Part shown: piece by piece, positions 32,986-43,230 of the stretch
How positions within the stretch are numbered: position 1 is the first letter of the stretch
Layout: every line of letters starts with the position of its first letter
Source of the DNA: Pedobacter sp.
GTDB taxonomy: Bacteria > Bacteroidota > Bacteroidia > Sphingobacteriales > Sphingobacteriaceae
Assembly (NCBI GenBank): GCA_008015505.1
Contig: SSFR01000017.1
Location: forward strand, 1-64,000
DNA length: 64,000 nt
Reading direction: 5' to 3'
Notes under the pieces: generated by a model
Told to the model about the DNA's origin: nothing
Seen by the model: only the letters and a program-made list of their open reading frames with translations
The model's database searches: none
Program-made: the position numbers and the translations under genes

Positions 32986-35706
32986 ATGTGTAAAATTTTC
33001 ACTCGTCTAGTCTGTTTTCTCGGCCTAGTCCTACTAACTAACCAAATGACGTTTGCACAAAACATTACTATTTCAGGTACTGTTACAGATAAAGAATCGG
33101 GAGAGCCTTTGGCTGGTGTTGCCATTACAGTGAAGGGAAAGGCTAGGGGAACTTTATCGAATGAGCATGGAGATTTCAAATTGATCATAACGGAAAATGT
33201 TCCCTTAGTGCTTTCAGTTACTTATGTGGGCTATCAGACTATTGAACAAACGGTCACTGGCTCGACCAATGATTTAAAAATTCAGTTAGAAGCACAGGCG
33301 GTTTTAGGACAGGAAGTTGTTGTTGCAGCATCACGTACTCCAGAAAGAATATTAGAGTCTCCTGTATCGATTGAGCGTGTAGGAGCTGCGGCGGTGAGAG
33401 AAAGTGCAACACCTTCTTTCTACGATGCTTTGGTTAATTTAAAAGGAGTGGAGTCAAGTACCCAAAGTTTAACTTTCCGCTCACTGAACACAAGAGGTTT
33501 TAATGCCAATGGTAATGTGCGTTTTAACCAATTTATTGATGGGATGGATAATCAAGCTCCTGGATTAAATTTCTCAGTGGGAAATATCGTGGGTATATCT
33601 GACCTCGACGTGGAGAGTGCTGAGCTAATACCTGGTGCGTCCTCTGCATTATATGGCGCAGGTGGTACCAATGGAACATTAATCATGACTTCAAAGAGTC
33701 CTTTTAAAAACCCAGGTTTAAGTTTTAGCTATAAGGTTGGAATGAATCATGTGGACAATTTGCAGCGTTCTGCATCTTCATTTGAAGATATGTCACTTCG
33801 TTTTGCTAAGGTATGGAACAATAAATTTGCTTTTAAAACTAATATCTCTTATATAGATGCCAGCGATTGGCAGGCACAAAATTATAATGACTTTAATCGT
33901 TTAACATCATCTTATAAAGTAGGTACGCGTGCCACGGATCCTAATTACGACGGGGTAAACGTGTATGGCGACGAAATTAACTACATGTATACTGGAATTC
34001 CAGGAGGTTCTCCATTGAATGGACAAACTGTTTCGCGTACAGGCTATAACGAAGTTGATTTGGTTGATTATGCTGCCAAGGGGTTTAAAACATCGAATTC
34101 ACTTCATTATAAATTTGGTAGAGGTTTGGAGCTTATTGGACAAGCCAATTGGGGTACAGGAACCTCTGTATATACGGGTACAGCACGATATTCTTTAAGA
34201 AACTTCAAAATTGGACAGTATAAGTTGGAGTTAAAAGGGGATAATTTCTTTGTTCGTGCATATACAACACAAGAAAATTCGGGAGATACATATCAGGCAA
34301 CAGCATTGGCTTCTTTAATTAACGAGGCTTGGAAATCATCTTCAACTTGGTTTCTAACCTATGCTGGTGCTTACAATGCGGCTAGAGTGGCTGGAAAAAA
34401 TGATGCAGACGCACATACTGCAGCTAGATCAGCAGCCGATGTAGGCCGTTGGTTGCCGGGAGGCTCTCCTTTCGAGACGGCGAAACAGCAAATCGTTTCT
34501 CGTCCGATTGGCGATCCAAAAGGTGGTGCTAAGTTTAATGATAAGTCGAGTTTATATCATGGTGAGGGGATGTATAATTTTACCAATATGCTAAATAATG
34601 CAGTTGAACTAATTGCAGGGGCATCCTATCGTTTTTATGACTTAAACTCGGAAGGAACATTATTCAATGATCTAAATGGTAATATTACCATCGGCGAATA
34701 TGGAGGCTATGTGCAGGTGGCTAAAAAAGTATTACAAGAAAAACTGAAACTAGCTGCATCGGGTCGTTACGATAAAAGTCAAAACTTTGATGGACGTGTG
34801 ACCCCAAGAGTGTCAGCTGTTTATACCATTGCACACAATAATAATATTCGGGTTTCTTACCAAACAGGTTTCCGTAATCCAACTACCCAAAATCAGTATA
34901 TTGATTTAGCAGTTGGTGGCGGACTTCAAATTATTGGTGGATTGCCAAATTTGTTGGATAAATACAACCTGAGAACACAGCCAGCCTATACTGTGGCTAG
35001 TGTAGCACAGTTTAAAGCTTCAGCGGCTGCTGGAGCGCCAAATCCTGCATTATTGCAAACGTATACTTTCGGTGATTTTAAGCCTGAGAGTGTACAGGCC
35101 TATGAAGTAGGATATAAAGGATTGCTAACTAATAAGTTAATGGTGGATGTGGCATATTACTACAACTCATTTAAAGATTATATTTTACAATGGGATGTAA
35201 TTCAGGCCAATCCTACTACGGCAGATCCTAGTGGTTTGATTGCAACACCTAGACGATTTTCTACTGTAGTAAATAGTCCAGATCAGGTGAATATGCAAGG
35301 AGTTGCTGTAGGTATCGACTATAAGGTGGGCAAATTCACGCTTTCAACTAATGGAACATACAATGATCTGGTAAACACTAATACTACATTAGTTACTGAT
35401 TTTAATACACCTAAGTATCGTTTCAACGTGGGTGTGTCTAGTCGAGAAGTTGCTAAGAACGTTGGGTTTAATGTAGTTTACAGATGGCAAGATCAGTATA
35501 ACTGGTCATCGACTTTTATTGCAGGTAATGTGCCTGCTTTTGGAACAGTGGATGCGCAAGTTAGCTATAGACTTCCGGCATATAGCACTACGCTTAAACT
35601 TGGTGGATCGAATATTCTTAATCAATATTATGCGACATCATATGGAAACCCTCAAGTTGGAGGAATGTATTATGTATCAATTGTGTTTGATCAATTGATG
35701 AAATAG
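32986..35706 (+). CDS. TonB-dependent receptor with carboxypeptidase-like regulatory domain
   Basis: 906 aa; ISGTVTDKESGEPLAGVAITVKG, plug domain, terminal beta-barrel. Confidence 0.92.
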   Translation: MCKIFTRLVCFLGLVLLTNQMTFAQNITISGTVTDKESGEPLAGVAITVKGKARGTLSNEHGDFKLIITENVPLVLSVTYVGYQTIEQTVTGSTNDLKIQLEAQAVLGQEVVVAASRTPERILESPVSIERVGAAAVRESATPSFYDALVNLKGVESSTQSLTFRSLNTRGFNANGNVRFNQFIDGMDNQAPGLNFSVGNIVGISDLDVESAELIPGASSALYGAGGTNGTLIMTSKSPFKNPGLSFSYKVGMNHVDNLQRSASSFEDMSLRFAKVWNNKFAFKTNISYIDASDWQAQNYNDFNRLTSSYKVGTRATDPNYDGVNVYGDEINYMYTGIPGGSPLNGQTVSRTGYNEVDLVDYAAKGFKTSNSLHYKFGRGLELIGQANWGTGTSVYTGTARYSLRNFKIGQYKLELKGDNFFVRAYTTQENSGDTYQATALASLINEAWKSSSTWFLTYAGAYNAARVAGKNDADAHTAARSAADVGRWLPGGSPFETAKQQIVSRPIGDPKGGAKFNDKSSLYHGEGMYNFTNMLNNAVELIAGASYRFYDLNSEGTLFNDLNGNITIGEYGGYVQVAKKVLQEKLKLAASGRYDKSQNFDGRVTPRVSAVYTIAHNNNIRVSYQTGFRNPTTQNQYIDLAVGGGLQIIGGLPNLLDKYNLRTQPAYTVASVAQFKASAAAGAPNPALLQTYTFGDFKPESVQAYEVGYKGLLTNKLMVDVAYYYNSFKDYILQWDVIQANPTTADPSGLIATPRRFSTVVNSPDQVNMQGVAVGIDYKVGKFTLSTNGTYNDLVNTNTTLVTDFNTPKYRFNVGVSSREVAKNVGFNVVYRWQDQYNWSSTFIAGNVPAFGTVDAQVSYRLPAYSTTLKLGGSNILNQYYATSYGNPQVGGMYYVSIVFDQLMK

Positions 35707-35726
35707 ATAAAATAAATAAGTATTGA

Positions 35727-35762
35727 AAACCCTCACATCTAAAAGACGTGGGGGTTTTTAAT
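35727..35762 (+). terminator. intrinsic terminator after TonB receptor
   Basis: AACCCTCACATCT-AAA-AGACGTGGGGGTTTTTA hairpin with T tract. Confidence 0.75.
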
Positions 35763-35794
35763 TTTGAGGAATTTTAAATCAAAAAGAGGTCGAT

Positions 35795-37423
35795 ATGGAA
35801 CATGTCATTAGTGGAAATGTGGTAGATGTAGTGAATCAAGAAATTTTTTCTGGGGAGATCACGATTAAAGATGGGCGGATTAAGCACATTATCAGAAGGC
35901 CAGTAGCTAGAGATACCTATATTATTCCTGGCTTTGTAGATGCACATATTCATATTGAGAGTTCTATGTTGATCCCTTCAGAATTTGCTAGGTTAGCGGT
36001 TGTTCATGGAACAGTGGCTACGGTATCTGATCCACATGAGATTGCCAATGTTTTAGGAACCTCAGGCGTGAAGTACATGATTGAAAATGGAAAGAAGGTC
36101 CCTTTTAAATTTTATTTTGGAGCACCATCCTGTGTCCCAGCTACCAAATTCGAAACAGCGGGTGCTGAAATAGGAGTAACTGAGATTGAAGAGCTTATGC
36201 AATGGTCAGAAATAAAGTACCTGGCTGAGATGATGAACTTTCCTGGTGTTTTATTCGGCGACCCTGAGGTGGTGGCCAAAATAGCCATCGCTAAAAAATA
36301 TCACAAACCTGTAGACGGACATGCGCCTGGTTTACGTGGTGATGATGCCCGAAGGTATATTGAGGCAGGAATAAGTACGGATCATGAGTGCTTTACTGAA
36401 GGAGAGGCATTGGATAAACTCCAATTTGGCATGAAAATTTTAATAAGAGAAGGGAGTGCTGCCAAAAACTTTGAAGCACTTATTCCCTTAATGAATACTT
36501 ATCCAGACCAAATGATGTTTTGCTCAGATGATAAACATCCGAATGAATTGGTTTTGGGTTACTTAAATAATATTGCGGCTCGTGCAGTTGCTAAAGGAAT
36601 TTCTCCCATGAAAGTGCTCCGCGCGATGAGTTATAATCCGGTGAAGCATTATGGTTTAGATCTAGGCTTATTACAGCCAAATGATCCGGCTGATTTCATC
36701 GAAGTAAATAATCTCAAGGAGTTCCGCGTTTTGAGCACATATATTAATGGGGAATTGGTTGCCGAAAATGGAAAGAGTGTCATCGAATCTATTTCTGAAA
36801 AAGTATTGAATCATTTCGATTCTAAAATGATTTCAGAGAATGATATTCAGGTGTTAGGTAATGCTGGGGATAAGGTGCGAATCATAGAAGCTTTAGATGG
36901 GCAATTAATTACGCATGAGCTTATCGAAGAACTGGAGGTAAAAGAGGGTGCACTTCAGTCGGACGTAAATCGAGATATCCTTAAGTTAGTTGTGATCAAT
37001 AGATATCGAGTGGCTAAACCTGCTATTGCCTTTGTGAAAAATTTTGGCTTAAAGCAAGGAGCCATTGCTTCGAGTGTGGCTCATGATAGTCACAATATTA
37101 TTGCTGTTGGGGTTAATGATATGGAAATTGTTCAGGCCATCAACTTGATTATTGAATCCAAAGGTGGGGTGTCATGGAGTGATCTGAAAGATCAATTGGT
37201 TTTATCACTACCAGTAGCTGGCTTGATGAGTACCGAGGATGGATATGAAGTAGCAAAAAAATATGCTTTGCTCGATGAAAAATCAAAAAAAGCCGGAGCA
37301 ACACTTGCTGCACCCTATATGACACTTGCTTTTTTAGCTTTACTAGTCATTCCGGAACTTAAGTTAAGTGATAAAGGCTTGTTTGATGGCAAACGTTTTG
37401 GGTTCACATCTTTGGTTGTTTAA
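35795..37423 (+). CDS. ade: adenine deaminase
   Basis: [40 protein letters not shown]. Confidence 0.94.
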   Translation: MEHVISGNVVDVVNQEIFSGEITIKDGRIKHIIRRPVARDTYIIPGFVDAHIHIESSMLIPSEFARLAVVHGTVATVSDPHEIANVLGTSGVKYMIENGKKVPFKFYFGAPSCVPATKFETAGAEIGVTEIEELMQWSEIKYLAEMMNFPGVLFGDPEVVAKIAIAKKYHKPVDGHAPGLRGDDARRYIEAGISTDHECFTEGEALDKLQFGMKILIREGSAAKNFEALIPLMNTYPDQMMFCSDDKHPNELVLGYLNNIAARAVAKGISPMKVLRAMSYNPVKHYGLDLGLLQPNDPADFIEVNNLKEFRVLSTYINGELVAENGKSVIESISEKVLNHFDSKMISENDIQVLGNAGDKVRIIEALDGQLITHELIEELEVKEGALQSDVNRDILKLVVINRYRVAKPAIAFVKNFGLKQGAIASSVAHDSHNIIAVGVNDMEIVQAINLIIESKGGVSWSDLKDQLVLSLPVAGLMSTEDGYEVAKKYALLDEKSKKAGATLAAPYMTLAFLALLVIPELKLSDKGLFDGKRFGFTSLVV

Positions 37424-37431
37424 GTATGTTA

Positions 37432-38052
37432 CTATTTCTTCCTACTGAGGTATTTCCAGTTTTTGGATTTACCTTCGCTGAGCCACTCGATGCTGGTGAT
37501 GATTCGTTTTCTGCGCGTTTCTTCTGTTTTGGCTTCAGCGATCCATACTAAGTATTCTTTTTGGTTGGAGTAATTGAATTGATCAAAGGTTGTTTTAGCG
37601 GGTGGATGTTTAACTAAGGCGTGGCTAAAGTCGTCGGGAATAGTTAGTACTTTAAACCGATTCGTTGACTTTCTAGAAATTTTGATGCCTGCCTCATTCA
37701 ATGCAACAGCTTGCTGAATATAACTGATCAAAATGGCATCAGATGGTAAGTCTGCTAAAGCGCTTATTCGACCCAATTGTCCCATGGCTTTATTGAAGGG
37801 TCGTTTCTCTAACACATGCTTAGGGTCATCTAAAAGTTTATGTTTCCAAAATCCAAAAGTACAATGTTCCTTGAAGGAAGCCATAGTACAGACTATTCCT
37901 TTATATTCGAAGAAAGGCATCCCCCATTTGATGGTTTCTGTGATTTGGGGGCAGGCTTGATGTGCAAGCTTACGTAGATGTTTAAGAATGGGTTTGGCAA
38001 AGTCAGCCGCATTTTCGATGTAGTGATCAATGCCTTGATCTAGTTTACTCAT
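37432..38052 (-). CDS. YdeI/DUF1801-family protein
   Basis: N-term DUF1801-like ETIKWGMPFFEYKG, C-term YWVAEAKTEETRRKRI YdeI-like. Confidence 0.8.
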   Translation of the reverse strand: MSKLDQGIDHYIENAADFAKPILKHLRKLAHQACPQITETIKWGMPFFEYKGIVCTMASFKEHCTFGFWKHKLLDDPKHVLEKRPFNKAMGQLGRISALADLPSDAILISYIQQAVALNEAGIKISRKSTNRFKVLTIPDDFSHALVKHPPAKTTFDQFNYSNQKEYLVWIAEAKTEETRRKRIITSIEWLSEGKSKNWKYLSRKK

Positions 38053-38053
38053 A

Positions 38054-38267
38054 GAGCCTGTTTAATTTATTTTATTTCGCTCTTTTGGTTCTTTTTGGCT
38101 GCAATTCCGTTTGATTTTTTCACCATAGAGCCCTGCTATGGCTCCGAACTCGAGCGAAGCGAACAGTTGAATACCTTTGAAAAATAAATTAAAGGCATGA
38201 AAAATCCGCCTCATTTCGCTCAAAAATAACCGGCAATAGCTTCATAAAATAAACTTTAAACAAGCTC
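38054..38267. repeat. MITE-like element (copy A, longest form)
   Basis: GAGCCTGTTTAA...AAACTTTAAACAAGCTC ends; interior CTCTTTTGGTTCTTTTTGGCTGCAATTCCGTTTGATTTTTTC and ATCCGCCTCATTTCGC matches the reverse complement of copy B; about 55 bp extra interior. Confidence 0.85.
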
Positions 38268-38280
38268 ATAGGATAAAAAT

Positions 38281-38318
38281 AGAAATCCCCCTGTTTTATA
38301 AGACAAGGGGTTTGGGCA
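38281..38318 (-). terminator. intrinsic terminator of gap
   Basis: Minus strand CCCCTTGT CTTATAAA ACAGGGGG followed by ATTTCTATTTTT. Confidence 0.65.
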
Positions 38319-38323
38319 AAAAA

Positions 38324-39337
<1,014 letters not shown>

Positions 39338-39376
39338 TTAAAAATTTAGATTCATATTTATAAGCGACTGTACGTA

Positions 39377-40228
39377 TTAAGTTTGGTTGGTATAATAGCT
39401 TAACACGTAGTCGATCGGTTCTTTGATAATGGAGGTAATTGTTAGCCCATAACTGGCTGCTACTTCATGCAGCCAAGACTCAAATTGAGCAGCAATACAG
39501 CCCACCAGACATATTGGGGCATGCAAATAGTGTCTCTTTAATGGTAATATATTGGTTGAAAAAAACTCATGGAACCCACCCATTACCATTGTTTTGATAA
39601 AACTATCAGCTTGATTGTCTATTAAAAAAGTAGAAAAATGACTTAAAAATGATACAGCATGCACACGATCATATACTTTATCAAGTATTTGCTTGCGGTC
39701 CAAGTCAAACCTTTTTTTGAATTTTTCTTGGAGTGATATGGGTAGTGTTTCACCCAGATAATGCTTTAGCAGAATACGCCCCATCCAATTTGAGGACCCC
39801 TCATCTCCTAAAATGTACCCAAGACCAAAATTATTTTTCTTCACTTTCTTGCCGTCGAAATAAATAGCATTGGAGCCACTCCCAAGTATACCGACGATTC
39901 CACATCGATTACCACAAACAGCTAAAGCAGCCGCTTGTGTATCATGATCAACCATTATTTTACTGTTTTTGAAAAATTGACTAAAACAGCTGTGCAACTT
40001 TGCTTTTTGTTTCTTGGAGAATGTGCCTGCACCAAAGAAATAAACACGATTGACCTGTTCTGCATAGTTGATTAGGTGGATATTTTTATTCAGGATATGA
40101 TCAATATATTTTTCGTCATTTAATGCCGGATTAATCCCTGCTGTTTTGAATGTGCAAGCGGTTAAGTTTTTGCCTTGAGCAAGTTTCCACTGAGCCCCAT
40201 CTGAATCACTATATATTACAGCCACCAT
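39377..40228 (-). CDS. BadF/BadG/BcrA/BcrD-type ATPase (N-acetylglucosamine kinase-like)
   Basis: FFGAGTF, DHDTQAAALAVCGNRCGIVGILGSGSNAIYFDG, GYILGDEGSSNWMGR. Confidence 0.85.
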   Translation of the reverse strand: MVAVIYSDSDGAQWKLAQGKNLTACTFKTAGINPALNDEKYIDHILNKNIHLINYAEQVNRVYFFGAGTFSKKQKAKLHSCFSQFFKNSKIMVDHDTQAAALAVCGNRCGIVGILGSGSNAIYFDGKKVKKNNFGLGYILGDEGSSNWMGRILLKHYLGETLPISLQEKFKKRFDLDRKQILDKVYDRVHAVSFLSHFSTFLIDNQADSFIKTMVMGGFHEFFSTNILPLKRHYLHAPICLVGCIAAQFESWLHEVAASYGLTITSIIKEPIDYVLSYYTNQT

Positions 40229-40271
40229 AGTATGGAGTCTATGTTATTTTTCTTTATTTTTTAGAGCCTGT

Positions 40272-41009
40272 TTAAAGTTTTACTCCAATTCTTCCGGTAT
40301 AATCAATCCGATTAAGTAAAACTTTTACTTTGTTTTCTTCAAAATATTCATCAACAGCTTTTTTGGCCCCTTGCCAATGTCCATAATCATCAATAATAAT
40401 AACACCACCCGGTGAAAGTAAAGGGAAAAGATGGACTAGTTCATGTTTAGTGGACTCATACCAATCTGTATCCAACCTTAGCAGACTAATGGCATGAGGT
40501 ACAGATCGTGGTATGGTATCTTCTACCTTTCCTTTGATAAAAGTTATCCTGTCTTTGGGATAGTCTAGTTTATAGATGTTCTCCTTTACATCCTCAAGTG
40601 TAGCATAAGCCCATAACGTATCTTCTTTCGTTTTTTTCTTTTTCTTCAAAAGATCGATAGCAGCGTTACCATCTTTGGAGTAATCGACATTGGTAGGGTC
40701 GGACATTCCCTCGTATGTATCATATAAATATAAGAATTTACTTAGATGATTCAAATTTTGCAAGGTATGTATAACCGTCATCATACTTCCACCTCTCCAT
40801 ACACCACATTCTACAATGTCGCCAACAATATTTTTTTCTACCACATACTTTGTAGCCTCTATTAAAGAAAACAAGCGCTCACGGCTTGTCATTGTATAGT
40901 TTTTTACATTTTTAATAATTGTGTGATGATCGTTATCAAAATCACAATAAGGGTTAAATGAGTTTGGATTGACAACCTGTTGTAAAGCTCGTTTTAATTT
41001 ATTAATCAT
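40272..41009 (-). CDS. TylF/MycF-like class I SAM-dependent methyltransferase
   Basis: VECGVWRGGSMM, FLYLYDTYEGMSDPT, LLRLDTDWYESTKHELVHLFPLLSPGGVIIIDDYG. Confidence 0.85.
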   Translation of the reverse strand: MINKLKRALQQVVNPNSFNPYCDFDNDHHTIIKNVKNYTMTSRERLFSLIEATKYVVEKNIVGDIVECGVWRGGSMMTVIHTLQNLNHLSKFLYLYDTYEGMSDPTNVDYSKDGNAAIDLLKKKKKTKEDTLWAYATLEDVKENIYKLDYPKDRITFIKGKVEDTIPRSVPHAISLLRLDTDWYESTKHELVHLFPLLSPGGVIIIDDYGHWQGAKKAVDEYFEENKVKVLLNRIDYTGRIGVKL

Positions 41010-41040
41010 GTGAAAAGCTTAGAGAGGCTCGTTTCATTAA

Positions 41041-42852
41041 TTATCCATTAACAAACTTTTTGGCATGGATTTTTCGTTCATTTTCGGTTAAATATATTTT
41101 TCGTAAACGCATACTTTTTGGAGTCACTTCGATGTACTCATCTGCTTGGATGTACTCCATGGCTTCCTCTAAGGAAAACTTAATGGCTGGAGCTATACGA
41201 ACATTATCATCACTACCAGATGCACGCATATTGGTTAATGCTTTTCCTTTAATGACATTGACTACTAAATCATTGTCACGAATATGTTCTCCCATGATCT
41301 GTCCTTCATATACTTCTTCACCGGGTTCAATAAAAAATCGACCACGATCTTGTAATTTATCAATGGAATAAGCGGTTGTTTGTCCCTTTTCCATAGAGAT
41401 CAATACACCACTTAAACGACCAGGTATAGTTCCTTTCCAAGGCTCATAAGCTTTAAAACGATGAGCCATAATTGCTTCGCCGGCAGTTGCTGTTAATACG
41501 TTATTACGTAAACCAATAATGCCTCGTGCAGGAATTTCAAACTCCAAATGTTGAAGATCTCCTTTGGGTTCCATCACGAGCAATTCGCCTTTACGTTGTG
41601 TAACAAGCTCAATAACTTTACCTGCTACCTCACCTGGAACATCCACAATGAGTGTTTCGATGGGTTCGCATTTGACGCCGTCAATTTGTTTGATGATCAC
41701 CTGAGGTTGACCAACTTGAATCTCATACCCTTCGCGACGCATGGTTTCGATTAGTACTGACAAATGAAGAATCCCACGTCCATATACCAAATAGGCATCA
41801 GGAGATTCTGTTTCAACTACTTTTAAGGCTAGATTTTTCTCCATCTCCTTGTACAGACGATCGCGCAAATGACGTGAAGTAACAAATTTGCCCTCTTTGC
41901 CAAAAAAAGGAGAGTTGTTGATAGTAAAAAGCATGTTCATTGTAGGCTCATCAATTTTGATGGATGCCAGAGGCTCTGGTTGCTCAAAATCAGCAATGGT
42001 ATCCCCAATCTCAAATCCATCAATTCCCACAACCGCACAGATATCACCGGATTTTACTTCCGATACTTTGATTTTTCCTAAGCCTTCGAATGTATAGAGC
42101 TCTTTGATTCGTGACTTTTGAATTGAACCATCACGTTTCACCAATGAAACTGGTTGATTTTCTTTGATAATGCCTCTAGCTACTCGGCCAATGGCAATAC
42201 GTCCCACGAAAGAAGAATAATCCAAAGAGGTGATCTGCATTTGCAGGGTGCCATCCTGAAATGGTGCTGTGGGGATATGCTCTAAGATGCAATCCAATAA
42301 TGGAGTGATGTCTTCTGTTTGTATTTTCCAGTCGGTATTCATCCAGCCGTGCTTCGATGATCCATAAATCACTGGAAAATCGAGTTGATCTTCTGTTGCT
42401 TCTAGATTGAAGAATAACTCAAATATGGATTCATAAACCTCCTCTGGACGGCAATTTTCTTTATCCACTTTATTAATCACCACAATAGGCTTCAATCCCA
42501 AGGAGAGTGCTTTCTGAGTCACAAAGCGTGTTTGAGGCATGGCTCCTTCAAAGGCATCCACCAATAGTAAGACACCATCGGCCATCTTCAGAACGCGTTC
42601 TACTTCGCCCCCAAAGTCGGCGTGACCGGGCGTATCGATAATGTTTATTTTAACGCCTTTATAATTGACAGAAACATTTTTTGAAACAATGGTGATACCA
42701 CGCTCACGTTCCAAGTCATTATTGTCGAGTATCAGCTCTCCTGTTTCTTGATTATCGCGAAATAGATTCGTTTGATGTAAAATTTTATCCACCAAGGTGG
42801 TTTTTCCATGGTCAACGTGCGCGATAATAGCTATATTCCTAATCGTTTGCAT
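41041..42852 (-). CDS. typA: translational GTPase TypA/BipA
   Basis: IAIIAHVDHGKTTLVDKIL, ERERGITI, DTPGHADFGGEVERVL; 603 aa. Confidence 0.96.
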   Translation of the reverse strand: MQTIRNIAIIAHVDHGKTTLVDKILHQTNLFRDNQETGELILDNNDLERERGITIVSKNVSVNYKGVKINIIDTPGHADFGGEVERVLKMADGVLLLVDAFEGAMPQTRFVTQKALSLGLKPIVVINKVDKENCRPEEVYESIFELFFNLEATEDQLDFPVIYGSSKHGWMNTDWKIQTEDITPLLDCILEHIPTAPFQDGTLQMQITSLDYSSFVGRIAIGRVARGIIKENQPVSLVKRDGSIQKSRIKELYTFEGLGKIKVSEVKSGDICAVVGIDGFEIGDTIADFEQPEPLASIKIDEPTMNMLFTINNSPFFGKEGKFVTSRHLRDRLYKEMEKNLALKVVETESPDAYLVYGRGILHLSVLIETMRREGYEIQVGQPQVIIKQIDGVKCEPIETLIVDVPGEVAGKVIELVTQRKGELLVMEPKGDLQHLEFEIPARGIIGLRNNVLTATAGEAIMAHRFKAYEPWKGTIPGRLSGVLISMEKGQTTAYSIDKLQDRGRFFIEPGEEVYEGQIMGEHIRDNDLVVNVIKGKALTNMRASGSDDNVRIAPAIKFSLEEAMEYIQADEYIEVTPKSMRLRKIYLTENERKIHAKKFVNG

Positions 42853-42894
42853 TTAAAATCGAATTTAATTCGCGAAGTTAGCGTTTTAAATTTA

Positions 42895-43051
42895 GAGCTG
42901 GTCTAAAGTTTATTTTAAGAAATAATTGTAGGTTATTTTTGTGCGAAATGAGGCAGATTTTGGAGCCATAGCTGGGCTTCTATGACGAAAAAATACAACG
43001 AAATTGCAGCCAAAAAGAACCAAAAGAATGAAATAAACTTTAGATCAGCTC
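42895..43051. repeat. MITE-like element (copy B, inverted relative to A)
   Basis: GAGCTGGTCTAAAGTTTA ... TAAACTTTAGATCAGCTC (17/18 inverted repeat); interior matches A in opposite orientation. Confidence 0.88.
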
Positions 43052-43068
43052 CCAGTTTGGGGGGCGTT

Positions 43069-43200
43069 ATGTTTTTGCAAGAAATAGGTTTGATCTTTTT
43101 GGTATTGTTAGCCGCAGCTTTTTTTGCTAAAAGGCTTTGGCATGGTTTACGTGCGCAGAAAAAATGTCAACACGGGTGTGGGCGTTGTGATGGTGCCTGA
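43069..43200 (+). CDS. FeoB-associated Cys-rich small membrane protein-like
   Basis: MFLQEIGLIFLVLLAAAFFAKRLWHGLRAQKKCQHGCGRCDGA: one TM helix plus C-terminal CxxGCGxC; track ORF start at 42982 lies inside a repeat. Confidence 0.65.
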   Translation: MFLQEIGLIFLVLLAAAFFAKRLWHGLRAQKKCQHGCGRCDGA

Positions 43201-43230
43201 TCTACCATAGATATTTATACAAATACCTTC

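Noticed and set aside
37432-38052. YdeI-like protein as immunity factor for the GG peptides
   Set aside because: YdeI/DUF1801 proteins are widespread and it is more than 12 kb from any peptide gene; no positive evidence.
42982-43068. N-terminal 29 residues MTKKYNEIAAKKNQKNEINFRSAPSLGGV of the 72-aa ORF
   Set aside because: Encoded by the MITE-like copy B; unlikely to be a native part of the small Cys-rich membrane protein.
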